Made by a program: the position numbers and the translations under genes. Below the pieces are notes generated by a model, which was given only the letters and a program-made list of their open reading frames with translations, did not search any database and was not told the DNA's origin. From the NCBI RefSeq assembly GCF_001512305.1, contig NZ_LNUT01000006.1:30701-94700 (forward strand): 64,000 nt of DNA, read 5' to 3'. Positions within the stretch are counted from its first letter, which is position 1. Each line of letters starts with the position of its first letter. Source of the stretch: Arthrobacter sp. EPSL27. Its GTDB lineage: Bacteria; Actinomycetota; Actinomycetes; Actinomycetales; Micrococcaceae. Shown here piece by piece: positions 37,239 to 46,338 of this stretch.

Positions 37239-37766
37239 ATGGAACCGACTCCGTCGCCGACGCCCGTCGAGGTTTTCGTCCACACCGGCCCCGCCGAGTG
37301 GTGGGAAGTCCTGGCCGCGCTGGGGCCGCTCGCGGTACTCCTCGGGGCCGTGATTGCGGGGGTGGTGGGCTGGCGGACGCTGCAGCAAAAAGCTGTAGCG
37401 GACAACCGCTCGGAATGGTGGAAGCGGGCCCAGTGGGCTCTGGACGCCGTCCACTCCGGCGACAAGCAGCGCGGCGCCGTCGGGCTGAAAGTCCTTAAAG
37501 TCCTGGGCGAAAGCGAACTGGCCGGCACCGGCGAGCTCGCCGTCCTGGAAGCCGCAACGGAGCGGCCCCTCGGCCAGGCGGCCCGGCTGGCCAGGCAGGG
37601 AGCACAGGCTGCGCCCTCCGGGCCTGAGCAATTCGACGACGATGACCGCGCCCTGCACATCGCGGCTGCGCAGCTGCGGGAAGTCACCGACCGCCGCCTG
37701 GGCAAGGCCACTCCGGACTGGATCACCGCCCTCGGCCAGGAGGAGCCCGCCGGCCACACCGGATGA
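37239..37766 (+). CDS. Small membrane-anchored protein of unknown function
   Basis: A 175-aa protein with one strong membrane segment (VLAALGPLAVLLGAVIAGVV, about residues 23-42), then a helical cytoplasmic domain beginning TLQQKAVADNRSEWWKRAQW. It resembles actinobacterial proteins of unknown function with an N-terminal anchor and a helical tail. No catalytic motif is seen. It starts 9 bases after the DinB gene and is likely co-transcribed with it. Confidence 0.65.
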   Translation: MEPTPSPTPVEVFVHTGPAEWWEVLAALGPLAVLLGAVIAGVVGWRTLQQKAVADNRSEWWKRAQWALDAVHSGDKQRGAVGLKVLKVLGESELAGTGELAVLEAATERPLGQAARLARQGAQAAPSGPEQFDDDDRALHIAAAQLREVTDRRLGKATPDWITALGQEEPAGHTG

Positions 37767-37985
37767 CTGCTGCAGGCGGGTCCGCGTTGGGCTCGGCGCC
37801 GGCTGCGGTTGCGGCGTGCCTTCCCGGGTAGATCTGCCGCGAACCGGCAGAAGGCAGCGCATGCGGCCCGATGAACTGTTCACCCGCGGTCCAGCTCCCC
37901 GAACGCCGCAGTCCATCTCGCTTCCCTAACGTGGTCGGGTCGCCGGCGGACCGCCGGCCACCGCCACCCAGGAGGAACCATCACC

Positions 37986-39056
37986 ATGCGCACACCCCTG
38001 ACCGCCGCGGCCGCCGCCGCGCTCATCGCCGCCCTCGCGGGCCCCGCCGTCGCCGCTTCCACCCCCGACGCCGGCAGCGCGCCGTCGTCGGACACTGCCA
38101 AAACGGCGACGGCCGGCATCAAAACCAATGAAAGCAACGGCTCTTTCGACCTGCAGTCGCACCGCGGAGGCCGCGGCGAGTGGACCGAGGAGTCCCTGGC
38201 CGCGTTCGCCAACTCGCTGCAGCTCGGTGTAACCACGCTGGAACTCGACACCCACCTGACGGCCGACGGGAAGGTGATCGTCTGGCACGACGACACCATC
38301 CAGGCGGACAAGTGCCAGGACACCGCGCCGGCCACTCCCGGCGACGCCGCTTACCCGTATGTCGGCGACCGGGTGGCCGAGCTGTCGCTGGCGCAGATCA
38401 AGACCCTGGACTGCGGCTTCGTCCGGTTGAAGGGCTTCCCGGAGCAGGACGTGATTGCGGGCAACCGGATCGCCGAACTCAAGGACGTCTTCCAGCTGGT
38501 GCGTGACGCCGACGCCAAGAAGGTCCGCTTCAACATCGAGACCAAAGTGGAGGACGGGAAGTCCGGCGGCGAGGGCATGGTGGCGCTGACCAAGGCCGTG
38601 GTCACGGAGATCCAGGCCTCCGGCATGGCGGAGCGGACCACGGTGCAGTCGTTCGACTGGTCATCGCTGAACCTGACCAAAGAGCTCGCCCCGGAGCTCC
38701 CGCTTGTTGCCCTGTCCAGCGGCGACGCGTGGCTCGAAGTGGGCCAGCCGGGCGCCAGCCCCAACCTCGGCGGCATCGACATCGACACCTACGGCGGATC
38801 GCTGGCGCAGGCTGCGGCCGCCCAGGGCTACGACGCCGTCTCCCCCGCCTTCCGCTCCGTAACGCCCGGCATGATCACCGAGGCGCACGCGCTGGGCCTG
38901 CCGGTGGTCCCCTGGACCGTCAACACCGGGGCAGACATGACCCGGCTGATGGACCTCGGTGTGGACGGCATCATCACCGACTACCCCACCCGCCTGCGCA
39001 CCGTGATGGAGGACCGCGGGCTGAAGCTTCCGAAGGCGTACGCACCGCAGGGCTAG
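37986..39056 (+). CDS. Secreted glycerophosphodiester phosphodiesterase
   Basis: A 356-aa protein with AGGAGG upstream and a cleavable signal peptide (residues 1-24, AAALIAALAGPAVAA). The GDPD fold is shown by LQSHRGGRGEWTEESLAAF with the catalytic His-Arg pair, ELDTHLTADGKVIVWHDD with the metal-binding Glu-x-Asp and second His, and the C-terminal VNTGADMTRLMDLGVDGIIT. It hydrolyses glycerophosphodiesters outside the cell to glycerol-3-phosphate and an alcohol. No Pho-box was searched for. A bidirectional terminator follows. Confidence 0.93.
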   Translation: MRTPLTAAAAAALIAALAGPAVAASTPDAGSAPSSDTAKTATAGIKTNESNGSFDLQSHRGGRGEWTEESLAAFANSLQLGVTTLELDTHLTADGKVIVWHDDTIQADKCQDTAPATPGDAAYPYVGDRVAELSLAQIKTLDCGFVRLKGFPEQDVIAGNRIAELKDVFQLVRDADAKKVRFNIETKVEDGKSGGEGMVALTKAVVTEIQASGMAERTTVQSFDWSSLNLTKELAPELPLVALSSGDAWLEVGQPGASPNLGGIDIDTYGGSLAQAAAAQGYDAVSPAFRSVTPGMITEAHALGLPVVPWTVNTGADMTRLMDLGVDGIITDYPTRLRTVMEDRGLKLPKAYAPQG

Positions 39057-39136
39057 TAAACCCCCGCGCCGGCTGGCTGCTCCGGAGTCAACGCGGCTTC
39101 GGCATCGCACGCGTTGGCCCCGTCCAGCCGCATGCG

Positions 39137-39180
39137 GAAAGGCTGTCTGCGTTCCCTTTGCGGAACGGGGACAGCCTTTC
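39137..39180. terminator. Bidirectional terminator hairpin
   Basis: GAAAGGCTGTC and GACAGCCTTTC form the outer 11-bp stem, with GTTCC/GGAAC extending it inside. It lies between the convergent GDPD and cyclase genes and ends in TTTC on both strands. Confidence 0.85.
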
Positions 39181-39229
39181 ATGCTGCCCGACGGCGGTCT
39201 TGCCGGCCGCCGTCGTGCTTCGGTTTTGC

Positions 39230-39649
39230 TCAGGCCATAGCCATGGCGCCGATCTGCCGCATGATGGCCATGTTGTCCGTGGTGCCCCAGTGCTCGGCCA
39301 CCCGGCCGTCCTCGACACGGATGATGTCGGTGCAGTCGAACTCCACGCTCTTTCCGGTGGCCGGGATGCCGGCCAGCTCCCCGCGGTGGGTGCCCGTCAG
39401 AACCACATGGCACGCCTCCATGTTGCCCTCGCTCAACGCCGGTGCGAACTCCTTGACCCTGATATCCGGGAAAGCCTGCCGCATGGTGCTGACAAAGAAC
39501 TTGACCCCTTCCTTGCCCGCGGGCTGCCCCGGGAGGCCCTCCTCATGGTCAACGAAGCTCTCCGCCGCCATCTCATCGATGAGGGTGAGGTCCCCGCTTT
39601 CAATGACACTCCTGTAGAACCGCTCCAGCAGGCCATTACCTTCAGACAT
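39230..39649 (-). CDS. SnoaL-like ester cyclase family protein
   Basis: A 139-aa protein from ATG 39649 with AGGAGT upstream; the open frame beyond is not coding. SnoaL/NTF2-fold features are visible: ERFYRSVIESGDLTLIDEMA, then DHEEGLPGQPAGKEGVKFF, AFPDIRV, HRGELAGIPATGKSVEF and the closing GRVAEHWGTTDN. Members act as small cyclases, isomerases or ligand-binding proteins; the catalytic role here is unknown. Single gene. Confidence 0.88.
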   Translation of the reverse strand: MSEGNGLLERFYRSVIESGDLTLIDEMAAESFVDHEEGLPGQPAGKEGVKFFVSTMRQAFPDIRVKEFAPALSEGNMEACHVVLTGTHRGELAGIPATGKSVEFDCTDIIRVEDGRVAEHWGTTDNMAIMRQIGAMAMA

Positions 39650-39918
39650 TTCCGACTCCTTGCTGACGAGAGACCGAATTGGATCCCCCCAGCGCTGTGT
39701 TCGGCGCCGCGCGGGCCCGGCCTGTCGGGCCATTTCCGGGCAGCGGAGCCCGCACGGGCGCCGATAACGACTGTGGAAAAGAGGATGGAACGGGAGAAAT
39801 GGCCCGTTAAGGCCGAACATAGGCCGGTGGACTAGGCCTGTCAAGAGACCGTTGGTAGCACCGTGCGGGGTCCGACGGTGGCAGGATCGGCCCAGCGTCG
39901 GACGCTACTCCATTTGAG

Positions 39919-39937
39919 TTAGGTAAGGATACCCTTA
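39919..39937. promoter_or_regulatory. Iron-box-like palindrome (IdeR/DmdR type)
   Basis: TTAGGTAAGGATACCCTTA agrees with the actinobacterial iron box TTAGGTTAGSCTAACCTAA at 15 of 19 positions as I align it. It ends 12 bases before the GTG of the adenylation-acyltransferase gene, where a bound repressor would block expression. The gene may thus be induced by iron limitation (inference). Confidence 0.55.
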
Positions 39938-39949
39938 TAAGGTTTTCCG

Positions 39950-42556
39950 GTGATTATTGAGCCAGTTCTGACGGAAGTCTCGTTTGCCGCCGGCCTGGCC
40001 GCATTCGGAGACCGGACCGCTGTTTGTGTTGACGGCCAAGCGGTCAGCTACAGCGAACTCGCCGACCGGGTGGACGCTGCCGCCCGTTCCCTGGGGACGG
40101 TGCGCCGCCTGGTGGCCCTCGAAGCAGACAATTCCCTGCCCTCCCTGGTGGTGTATCTGGCGGCGCTGTCCGCCGGGCATCCGCTGCTCATTCTGCCCAC
40201 CGGCGGCGGGCGGGCCGCCGAATCCCTGGTGGCGGCTTACGATCCGGACGTCCTGGCCCGCGTTGAAGGCGGGGACGCCGTCCTAGAGGAGCGGCGGGAG
40301 GGCACCCGCCACGCGCTGCATCCCGAGCTGGCGCTGCTGGTGAGCACCTCCGGCTCCACCGGCTCGCCGAAGCTCGTGCGGCTCTCCGGGGACGCGGTCC
40401 AGGCCAACGCGGCCGCGATCGCGGAGTACCTGCAGCTGCGGCCGGAGGACCGGGCCGCCACCACGCTTCCGCTGTCCTACTGCTACGGCATGTCGGTGGT
40501 GAACAGCCACCTGTCCGTCGGGGCCACGGTGGTGCTGACCGACCTTTCCGTGGTGGACCCGTGCTTCTGGGACCTGGTCCGCACAGAGCGCGTCACCTCC
40601 TTCGCCGCCGTGCCGTACACGTTTGAGCTGCTGGAGCGGGCGGGTTTCGCGGACATGGACCTGCCCAGCCTGCGCTACATCACCCAGGCAGGGGGCCGGC
40701 TGGATCCGGACCGGGTCCGTGCCTACGCGCAGCTTGGCCGCCGCCGGGGCTGGGACCTGTTCGTGATGTACGGGCAGACGGAAGCCACGGCCCGTATGGC
40801 CTACCTGCCGCCCGACGTCGCGGCGGAGCACCCGCAGGCCGTGGGCATCCCGATTCCCGGCGGCCAGTTCCGCCTGGCCGAGGTTCCCGGGCTGGATGAG
40901 CGCGAGCTCGTCTACAGCGGACCGAACGTCATGCTGGGCTACGCCGAGACACCCGCGGACCTGGAACTGGGACGCACGGTCACGGAACTGCACACCGGGG
41001 ACCTTGCCCGCCGGACCGCCGAGGGGCTCTACGAAATTGTTGGCCGCCGCAGCCGGTTCGTGAAGATCGTGGGGCTGCGGGTGGACCTTGGCCAGGTGGA
41101 GCGGATCCTCGCGGATCTGGGCATGGCCGCTGCGGCCGCGGGCCAGGACGGGCGCGTGGTCGCTGCGGTGGAATCCGCTGCCGGTGAATCCGGCCATGGC
41201 CTAGCCCTGATCGCTAAAACGGTGGCGCAGGAGGTGGGCGTGCCGCGCCCGGCCATCCATCTTCACCCGGTCGCCGCCATCCCGCGCCTGGGCAACGGAA
41301 AGCCGGACTACCCGGCGATCCTAGCCCTGCACGACTCGTCAGCGGAAAGCAGCACGGGTGGCGGCCCGGCAGATGCCCCGGATGATGTGCGGGGCATCTA
41401 CGCGGACGTCCTCGAGCTGGAGGACATCGGCGACGCGGACACGTTCGTTTCGCTGGGCGGCGATTCGCTCTCCTACGTCGCCGCATCGGTCCGGCTGGAG
41501 CGGGCGCTCGGGGACCTTCCCCGGGACTGGCACCTGTTGCCCGTGGGCGAGCTGGAACGGGCCCGAACGGCCGCGGCGGTTCCCGACGCCGCTGCGGATC
41601 CTGGCGCTGCCGGCCCGGTGCGGGCGATGGTGCAGAAGTGGCGGAACCGGCTGCTCGCCCCCATGGAAACGGGCATTGTGCTGCGTGCCGTGGCCATCGT
41701 CTTCATCATTTCGACCCACATTCGGCTGTTCTCCTGGGAAGGCATGGCGCACGTGCTGCTGGCCGTCGCCGGCTTCAACTTTGCCCGGTTCCAGCTCAAC
41801 GGCCCGCCCGGCGCGCGGCTGCGGCGGCAGCTCCGGACCATCGCCCGGGTGGTGGTGCCCAGCGTCGCGGTGATCGGCTTCGCGTTCGCCGTGACCGACT
41901 CCTACACCTGGGCCAACGTGTTCCTGCTCAACACCGTCCTGGGCCCGGAAGGATGGACGGACTACTCCCGCTTCTGGTTCGTGGAGATCCTGGTGCACAT
42001 CCTGCTCGGGCTGGCCGCGCTGCTGGCGATACCTAAGGTGGGGCGCGCGGAACGCCGGTGGCCGCTGGCCTTCCCGCTGGCCCTTTTCGGGGCGGACCTG
42101 CTGCTGCGTTTCCGCATCATTGACCTCCCGTACCCCGGCCAGGGCCCGGTGCTGTGGCTGTTCGCGCTGGGGTGGGCGGCCGCCGTGTCCCGGACCCTGC
42201 GGGCGCGGGCCGCCGTGACCGCACTGGCGGTGCTGACCATCCCGGGAGCGTTCGACGACGGCTACCGCAACGCCACGATCCTGGCCGGGTTCCTCGCCCT
42301 GCTCTGGCTCCCGACCCTGCCCGTGCCGCGCGCCCTCCACCGGATCACCGGCCTGCTGGCCAGCGCCTCGCTCTACGCCTACGTGACCCACTGGCTCGTC
42401 TATCCGCTGTTCGACCAGACCAGCAAGGCCCTGGCCGTCGCGGTCTCCCTCGCGGTGGGCATCGGCTACTGGGCAATCGCCACGCGCGCCATGAACGCCG
42501 CCGAGCGCTGGCTTCGAGCGCTGCGGGAACGGCCTCGCGACGCGCAAAATATCTGA
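39950..42556 (+). CDS. Adenylation domain - carrier protein - acyltransferase-3 fusion
   Basis: An 868-aa protein starting at GTG 39950. Residues 1-450 are an acyl/aminoacyl-adenylating enzyme (STSGSTGSPKLV P-loop, YGQTEATARM, YEIVGRRSRFVKI). Residues about 470-545 are a carrier domain with the phosphopantetheine serine in LGGDSLSY (Ser506). From about 570 on there are about ten membrane helices of an acyltransferase-3 domain (IVFIISTHIRLFSW near its start, with the typical His). The enzyme probably activates a carboxylic acid, loads it on its own carrier and transfers it across or at the membrane to an acceptor. The upstream iron-box-like site suggests a link to siderophore or envelope chemistry under low iron; that is speculative. 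Its last dozen codons fall inside the first copy of a 113-bp repeat. Confidence 0.8.
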   Translation: MIIEPVLTEVSFAAGLAAFGDRTAVCVDGQAVSYSELADRVDAAARSLGTVRRLVALEADNSLPSLVVYLAALSAGHPLLILPTGGGRAAESLVAAYDPDVLARVEGGDAVLEERREGTRHALHPELALLVSTSGSTGSPKLVRLSGDAVQANAAAIAEYLQLRPEDRAATTLPLSYCYGMSVVNSHLSVGATVVLTDLSVVDPCFWDLVRTERVTSFAAVPYTFELLERAGFADMDLPSLRYITQAGGRLDPDRVRAYAQLGRRRGWDLFVMYGQTEATARMAYLPPDVAAEHPQAVGIPIPGGQFRLAEVPGLDERELVYSGPNVMLGYAETPADLELGRTVTELHTGDLARRTAEGLYEIVGRRSRFVKIVGLRVDLGQVERILADLGMAAAAAGQDGRVVAAVESAAGESGHGLALIAKTVAQEVGVPRPAIHLHPVAAIPRLGNGKPDYPAILALHDSSAESSTGGGPADAPDDVRGIYADVLELEDIGDADTFVSLGGDSLSYVAASVRLERALGDLPRDWHLLPVGELERARTAAAVPDAAADPGAAGPVRAMVQKWRNRLLAPMETGIVLRAVAIVFIISTHIRLFSWEGMAHVLLAVAGFNFARFQLNGPPGARLRRQLRTIARVVVPSVAVIGFAFAVTDSYTWANVFLLNTVLGPEGWTDYSRFWFVEILVHILLGLAALLAIPKVGRAERRWPLAFPLALFGADLLLRFRIIDLPYPGQGPVLWLFALGWAAAVSRTLRARAAVTALAVLTIPGAFDDGYRNATILAGFLALLWLPTLPVPRALHRITGLLASASLYAYVTHWLVYPLFDQTSKALAVAVSLAVGIGYWAIATRAMNAAERWLRALRERPRDAQNI

Positions 42557-42629
42557 CGCGGCGGTATTCGGGTGTCGTCAGTGCTTTTGCGCGTCGTGGA
42601 GGGGCAACCGCATCGCCAGAACGTCCGAC
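42517..42629. repeat. 113-bp repeat, copy 1
   Basis: From AGCGCTGCGGGAACGGCC to CAGAACGTCCGAC, this copy matches copy 2 (42699-42811) in length and nearly everywhere in sequence. Inside, CGACGCGCAAAA and TTTTGCGCGTCG plus CTGACG/CGTCAG form nested inverted arms. Its first 40 bases are the 3' end of the preceding gene. Confidence 0.85.
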
Positions 42630-42698
42630 GACGGCCCTCACCCACGCCGTCGCCGGCCTCCACGCTGCGAGGACAGTCGGGCGACGCGCGGAGGGTCC

Positions 42699-42811
42699 AG
42701 CGCTGCGGGAACGGCCTCGCGACACGCAAAATGTCTGACGCGGCGGTATTCGGGTGTCGTGGGCTTGTTTGCGCGTCATGGAGGGGGAACCGCGTCGCCA
42801 GAACGTCCGAC
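42699..42811. repeat. 113-bp repeat, copy 2
   Basis: Direct repeat of 42517-42629 at a 182-base period. The inverted arms are degraded here (GACACGCAAAATG against TTTGCGCGTC). Related core sequences (TATTCGGGTGTCG, TTTTGCGCGTCGT) recur at 55755-55908. Confidence 0.85.
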
Positions 42812-42830
42812 ACGCGATGGACGTCGGGCG

Positions 42831-44192
42831 CTAGCTCCGGCGCTCCCGCCACATCAGCGCCACCACCAGCACCACTCCCCCGATGCCCAGCATCGCCATC
42901 ACGGCCAGCCCCCAGTTGGCCTGCGTGACGCCCGGGCCGTAGAAGATGCCGATCAGCACGGTGGCGGTGATGGCCCCGAGATACCGGCAGGTCTGGAAGA
43001 TCCCGGCGGCCACGCCGCGCTCCTCCGGGCGGGTGGAGAGGAACATGCCCTGGTTGTAGGCGATGCCGGCCACCCCGTACGGCACCCCCAGCAGTGCGGT
43101 CAGCGCCATTACCAGGGGAATGGCGAAGGAGGCGGTCAGCAGCCACATGGCTGCGGAGGCCGCCATGAGCAGCACGACGCCGGCCACCAGCACGCGCTTG
43201 ACGCCGAACCGGTCCATCGCGCGGACGGCCACCGGCGTCGAGACCACCGAGACGGCGGCCAGCGGCAGGACCAGGAGCCCCACCACCCGGGGGTCGTACC
43301 CGCCCGCCTCCTGCAGCAGCTGCGGCAGGCCGAAGAACGCAAAGTAGTAGACACAGCTGAACAGGGCGAAGCCCAGGTACACCAGCAGCAGCGGCCGGTT
43401 CCGGCCCAGCAGCCGCAGGTCCAGGAACGGCGGGGCGAACCGCAGCTCGCGCCACACGAACAGCACGGCCAGCAGGGTCCCACCGCCCAGCAGCCACCAG
43501 CGGTACCCCGGCACGACATTGAGCAGCGCCATCATCACCAGGACCATGGAACCGATGAACGCCAAGATGCCCGGGATGTCCGAGTCCCGCAGCAGGTCCA
43601 CTGCCCGGCCGTGTTCCCGGGCCTCGTCCGTAGGGGCGAAGCGGCGCACCAGCACCACCGCGGCCAGGGCCAGCGGGACGTTGAGCAGGAACAGGGCCTC
43701 CCACCCGACGAAGCCCACCAGCAGTCCGCCCACCACGGGCCCGACGGCGGCGGCGGAGGTGTTGGCCATCTGGATCCGGCCCAGCGGCCGGCTGGACTTC
43801 ACCTTTGCCTGCTTCGCCAGCGCCCCCACCATCACGACGGCGCTCGGGTAGGCGGCCGCCGTGCCCAGTGCCATGACAGCGCGCGCCACGCAGAGCACCG
43901 CGAAATTCGGGGCGAACGGGGCCAGCGCACACGTCACCGCCACCAGGGCCATGCCGATCATGAACAGCCGCCGTGGGCCGAAGCGGTCCGCCAGCCGGCC
44001 CATGAGCGGCTGCCCCGCCGCGGAGGTGAGGTAGAAGGAGGTGATCACCCAGGTGACGGTGGCGACGTCGAGCCCGAAGTCAGCGCGCAGCACCACCAGG
44101 GCGACGGCTATCATCGAGGAGTTCAGCGGATTCAGCGCCGTGCCCAGGCTGAGTCCGGCGACGGCCAGGCCCGTCCGGGGAGAGTTGCTCAC
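42831..44192 (-). CDS. MFS drug-type transporter
   Basis: A 453-aa protein (GTG 44192; a longer frame from 44264 is possible but lacks protein character). It has the MFS motif A between helices 2 and 3 (GRLADRFGPRRLF), the DHA2-like start SLGTALNPLNSSMIAVAL, and about 14 membrane segments, all typical of 14-TM exporters of the DHA2 group. It probably expels a toxic compound using the proton gradient; the substrate is unknown. Stand-alone, transcribed away from the methyltransferase gene cluster. Confidence 0.88.
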   Translation of the reverse strand: MSNSPRTGLAVAGLSLGTALNPLNSSMIAVALVVLRADFGLDVATVTWVITSFYLTSAAGQPLMGRLADRFGPRRLFMIGMALVAVTCALAPFAPNFAVLCVARAVMALGTAAAYPSAVVMVGALAKQAKVKSSRPLGRIQMANTSAAAVGPVVGGLLVGFVGWEALFLLNVPLALAAVVLVRRFAPTDEAREHGRAVDLLRDSDIPGILAFIGSMVLVMMALLNVVPGYRWWLLGGGTLLAVLFVWRELRFAPPFLDLRLLGRNRPLLLVYLGFALFSCVYYFAFFGLPQLLQEAGGYDPRVVGLLVLPLAAVSVVSTPVAVRAMDRFGVKRVLVAGVVLLMAASAAMWLLTASFAIPLVMALTALLGVPYGVAGIAYNQGMFLSTRPEERGVAAGIFQTCRYLGAITATVLIGIFYGPGVTQANWGLAVMAMLGIGGVVLVVALMWRERRS

Positions 44193-44279
44193 GGCAACAG
44201 TCTGTCCCACGGGGTGCGCCAAAATCGAACCCGGCGCCGTTTTTGGACGCGACCTTAGTACCACTTCCGCGCCGCGGGG

Positions 44280-44918
44280 TCAGGGTTTGCGGGCGATCAC
44301 GTCGTAGATGTGCCAGTGTTTGGGGCCGCGGAACGACTGGCCGTCGGCGTCGTACACCTCGAACTTGTGCAGTTCCAGCTCGGCGAAGAGCTGCCGGGCC
44401 TGCGCCTCGGTGTGGAAGTTCCATTCGGGAATGTCCGCCCAGGAATCGCGGTCGCCGAACAGGTTCACGGCCAGCACACCCCGGCTCCCGAGCGCGCCCA
44501 GCACCCCCGCCCAGAACCGGCCGAACCTGTCCGGGTGGATGAAGGGCAGCGAATAGCCGGCGAAGATGAGGTCCGACGGCGGGAGCGCCCGGAGGTCCTG
44601 GAAGGTCCGCACCTCGATGCTCAGCCGGCCGTCGGCGTCCGCCGGGGCGATCGCCCGCAGCCGGTTCCGGGTGCCGGGAAGGGAGTCGACGGCGTGCACC
44701 CGCCAGCCCGCGGCCAGCATGGCCAGTGTTTCCTTGCCCGCCCCGCAGCCGAGGTCCACGGCCTGGCGGCCCTGCCCCGGACCGGCGAGCGCCATGGCGT
44801 CCAGGCACAGGGGCCGCACGGGCCGGTCGGCCTGGGCCGCGTTGTACTCCCTCCAGACCTTGGTGCCCGCATGGCTTTCCACAGATCCATTTTTCCACTC
44901 GGCGGCCCGACGAACCAT
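44280..44918 (-). CDS. Class I SAM-dependent methyltransferase
   Basis: A 212-aa protein with SAM motif I VDLGCGAGKETLAML, motif II-like RVHAVDSLPG, and post-motif IFAGYSLPFIHPDRFGRFW. Length and form resemble TehB-like/methyltransferase type 11 or 12 proteins. No substrate-specific feature is recognised. It begins 16 bases after the stop of the lipid-kinase gene on the same strand and may share its transcript. Confidence 0.85.
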   Translation of the reverse strand: MVRRAAEWKNGSVESHAGTKVWREYNAAQADRPVRPLCLDAMALAGPGQGRQAVDLGCGAGKETLAMLAAGWRVHAVDSLPGTRNRLRAIAPADADGRLSIEVRTFQDLRALPPSDLIFAGYSLPFIHPDRFGRFWAGVLGALGSRGVLAVNLFGDRDSWADIPEWNFHTEAQARQLFAELELHKFEVYDADGQSFRGPKHWHIYDVIARKP

Positions 44919-44934
44919 GGGGCAACGCCGCAGG

Positions 44935-46269
44935 TCAGGCCGTTGCGCCCGCCGTGGCCCGGCGGCCCCATGCGAGCTCCCGGAGCCGGATCAGGTCCAG
45001 CGCGGGCTGGGCTGGCGGCACGCCCGGACGCTTCCGCGGGACCAGGACGCGGAGTGCCCCAGGTTCCACCGTGCACCGCACCGGGGTGGGAATCAGGAGC
45101 GCCTCGCCGTCGACGCCGACCGGGATCTCGGGCACATCGGCGTCGACCACAACTTCACTCGCGGTGCGCTGGATCAGGCCGCGCTTTGTCGCCCGGCGCA
45201 GCAGCCCGACGGCCTCGCGCGTGGTGGCGGCGGAGAGCGCCACCGCCCCGAGCACACCCCGGTCCAGCCGGGTGCGGCGGCCCAGGCCCGCGAGGTCGTG
45301 GCTGCCGTAAGGCCCGTTGCTCACCAGTACCGCCTGCGGCCCGTCCACGGTAGTGCCGTCTATCTTGGCGTGCAGCCGCGCCCCCTTGGCGCCCTTGATG
45401 AGGTCCGGGAGCATCTGGAGCACGGTGCCGGTCTTGTCGTCGCGGTATTCCGGGCTCTGCACCACCTCGGCATAGACCCCGAAGGAGGAGTTGTTCACGA
45501 ACGTGCGGCCGTTGATCTTCCCCAGGTCCACGTGGACCTCCACCCCGTCGCGCAAGGCATCCAGGCAGCCGGTAGGGTCCTCCCGGTCCAGGCCCAGGTC
45601 TAAGGCGAAGTGGTTGCGCGTGCCGGCGCTGATCACCAGGAACGGCAGGTTGTGCTCGGCAGCGATGCCGGCCACCAGGGCCTGGGTCCCGTCCCCGCCC
45701 GCGACGCCGAGCAGGTCGGCTCCCCGTTCCACCGCCTGCCGGGCCAGCGCGTCAACGTCCACAGTCCCCGGGCCCTCCAGCAGTGCCACCTCGGCGCCGA
45801 GTTCCTCCGCCTTCTGCTGCAGGCCGAACTTCACCACCTTCCCCCCGCCGGAGCGCGGATTCATCACCAGGAAGGGGTGCCGCCACGCCGGGGCGGGGTA
45901 CTCCGGCGGCGCATCACGGCTCTCCCGGAGGGCGGCGCGGGCACAGACCAGCGCCACGAACACCAGCCCCACGGTAATCAGAACCTCCCACAGCAGGCCC
46001 CGCTGCAGGAAGAGGAACAGCACCACCAGCGGGGCCAGCACCGCCAGCGCCAAGGCACACCAGCGCAGGAGCCCTCGGCTGATGAGGGCCCAGTAGATGC
46101 CGGCGACCATCACCACCACGCCGCCCGCCGCGGTCAGCAGCAGCGCCACAATGCCGGCTATTCCGGCAGCGGCCAGCGGGACGGCCACCGCGCACAGGAT
46201 GGCAAGGTAGGCGGCCCGCGCCCACCACCGCCGGGTCTGTGGAACTTCTTCGAAGGGAACGACGCTCAT
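44935..46269 (-). CDS. Membrane-anchored diacylglycerol-kinase-family protein
   Basis: A 444-aa protein with four N-terminal membrane helices (residues about 20-110), then a catalytic lipid-kinase domain with FLVMNPRSGGGK (133-144) and GGDGT (191-195), and the SAGTRNHFALDLGL signature. The C-terminal sandwich ends with DVPEIPVGVDGEALL. It differs from the soluble member at 29492-30430 by this membrane anchor, so it probably works directly in the cytoplasmic membrane on lipid diols. It is followed by the methyltransferase gene. Confidence 0.88.
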   Translation of the reverse strand: MSVVPFEEVPQTRRWWARAAYLAILCAVAVPLAAAGIAGIVALLLTAAGGVVVMVAGIYWALISRGLLRWCALALAVLAPLVVLFLFLQRGLLWEVLITVGLVFVALVCARAALRESRDAPPEYPAPAWRHPFLVMNPRSGGGKVVKFGLQQKAEELGAEVALLEGPGTVDVDALARQAVERGADLLGVAGGDGTQALVAGIAAEHNLPFLVISAGTRNHFALDLGLDREDPTGCLDALRDGVEVHVDLGKINGRTFVNNSSFGVYAEVVQSPEYRDDKTGTVLQMLPDLIKGAKGARLHAKIDGTTVDGPQAVLVSNGPYGSHDLAGLGRRTRLDRGVLGAVALSAATTREAVGLLRRATKRGLIQRTASEVVVDADVPEIPVGVDGEALLIPTPVRCTVEPGALRVLVPRKRPGVPPAQPALDLIRLRELAWGRRATAGATA

Positions 46270-46338
46270 GTGCAGCTCCTTGCGGATCTCCGGCTCCGGC
46301 CCGTCACTCGGCCGGGCGCCCCGCCTGCGGCTGTGCCG

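Noticed and set aside
35778..37916. 712-codon minus frame opposite phosphatase, DinB and the small membrane protein
   Set aside because: Each covered + strand gene has clear family motifs; the long frame is a product of high GC.
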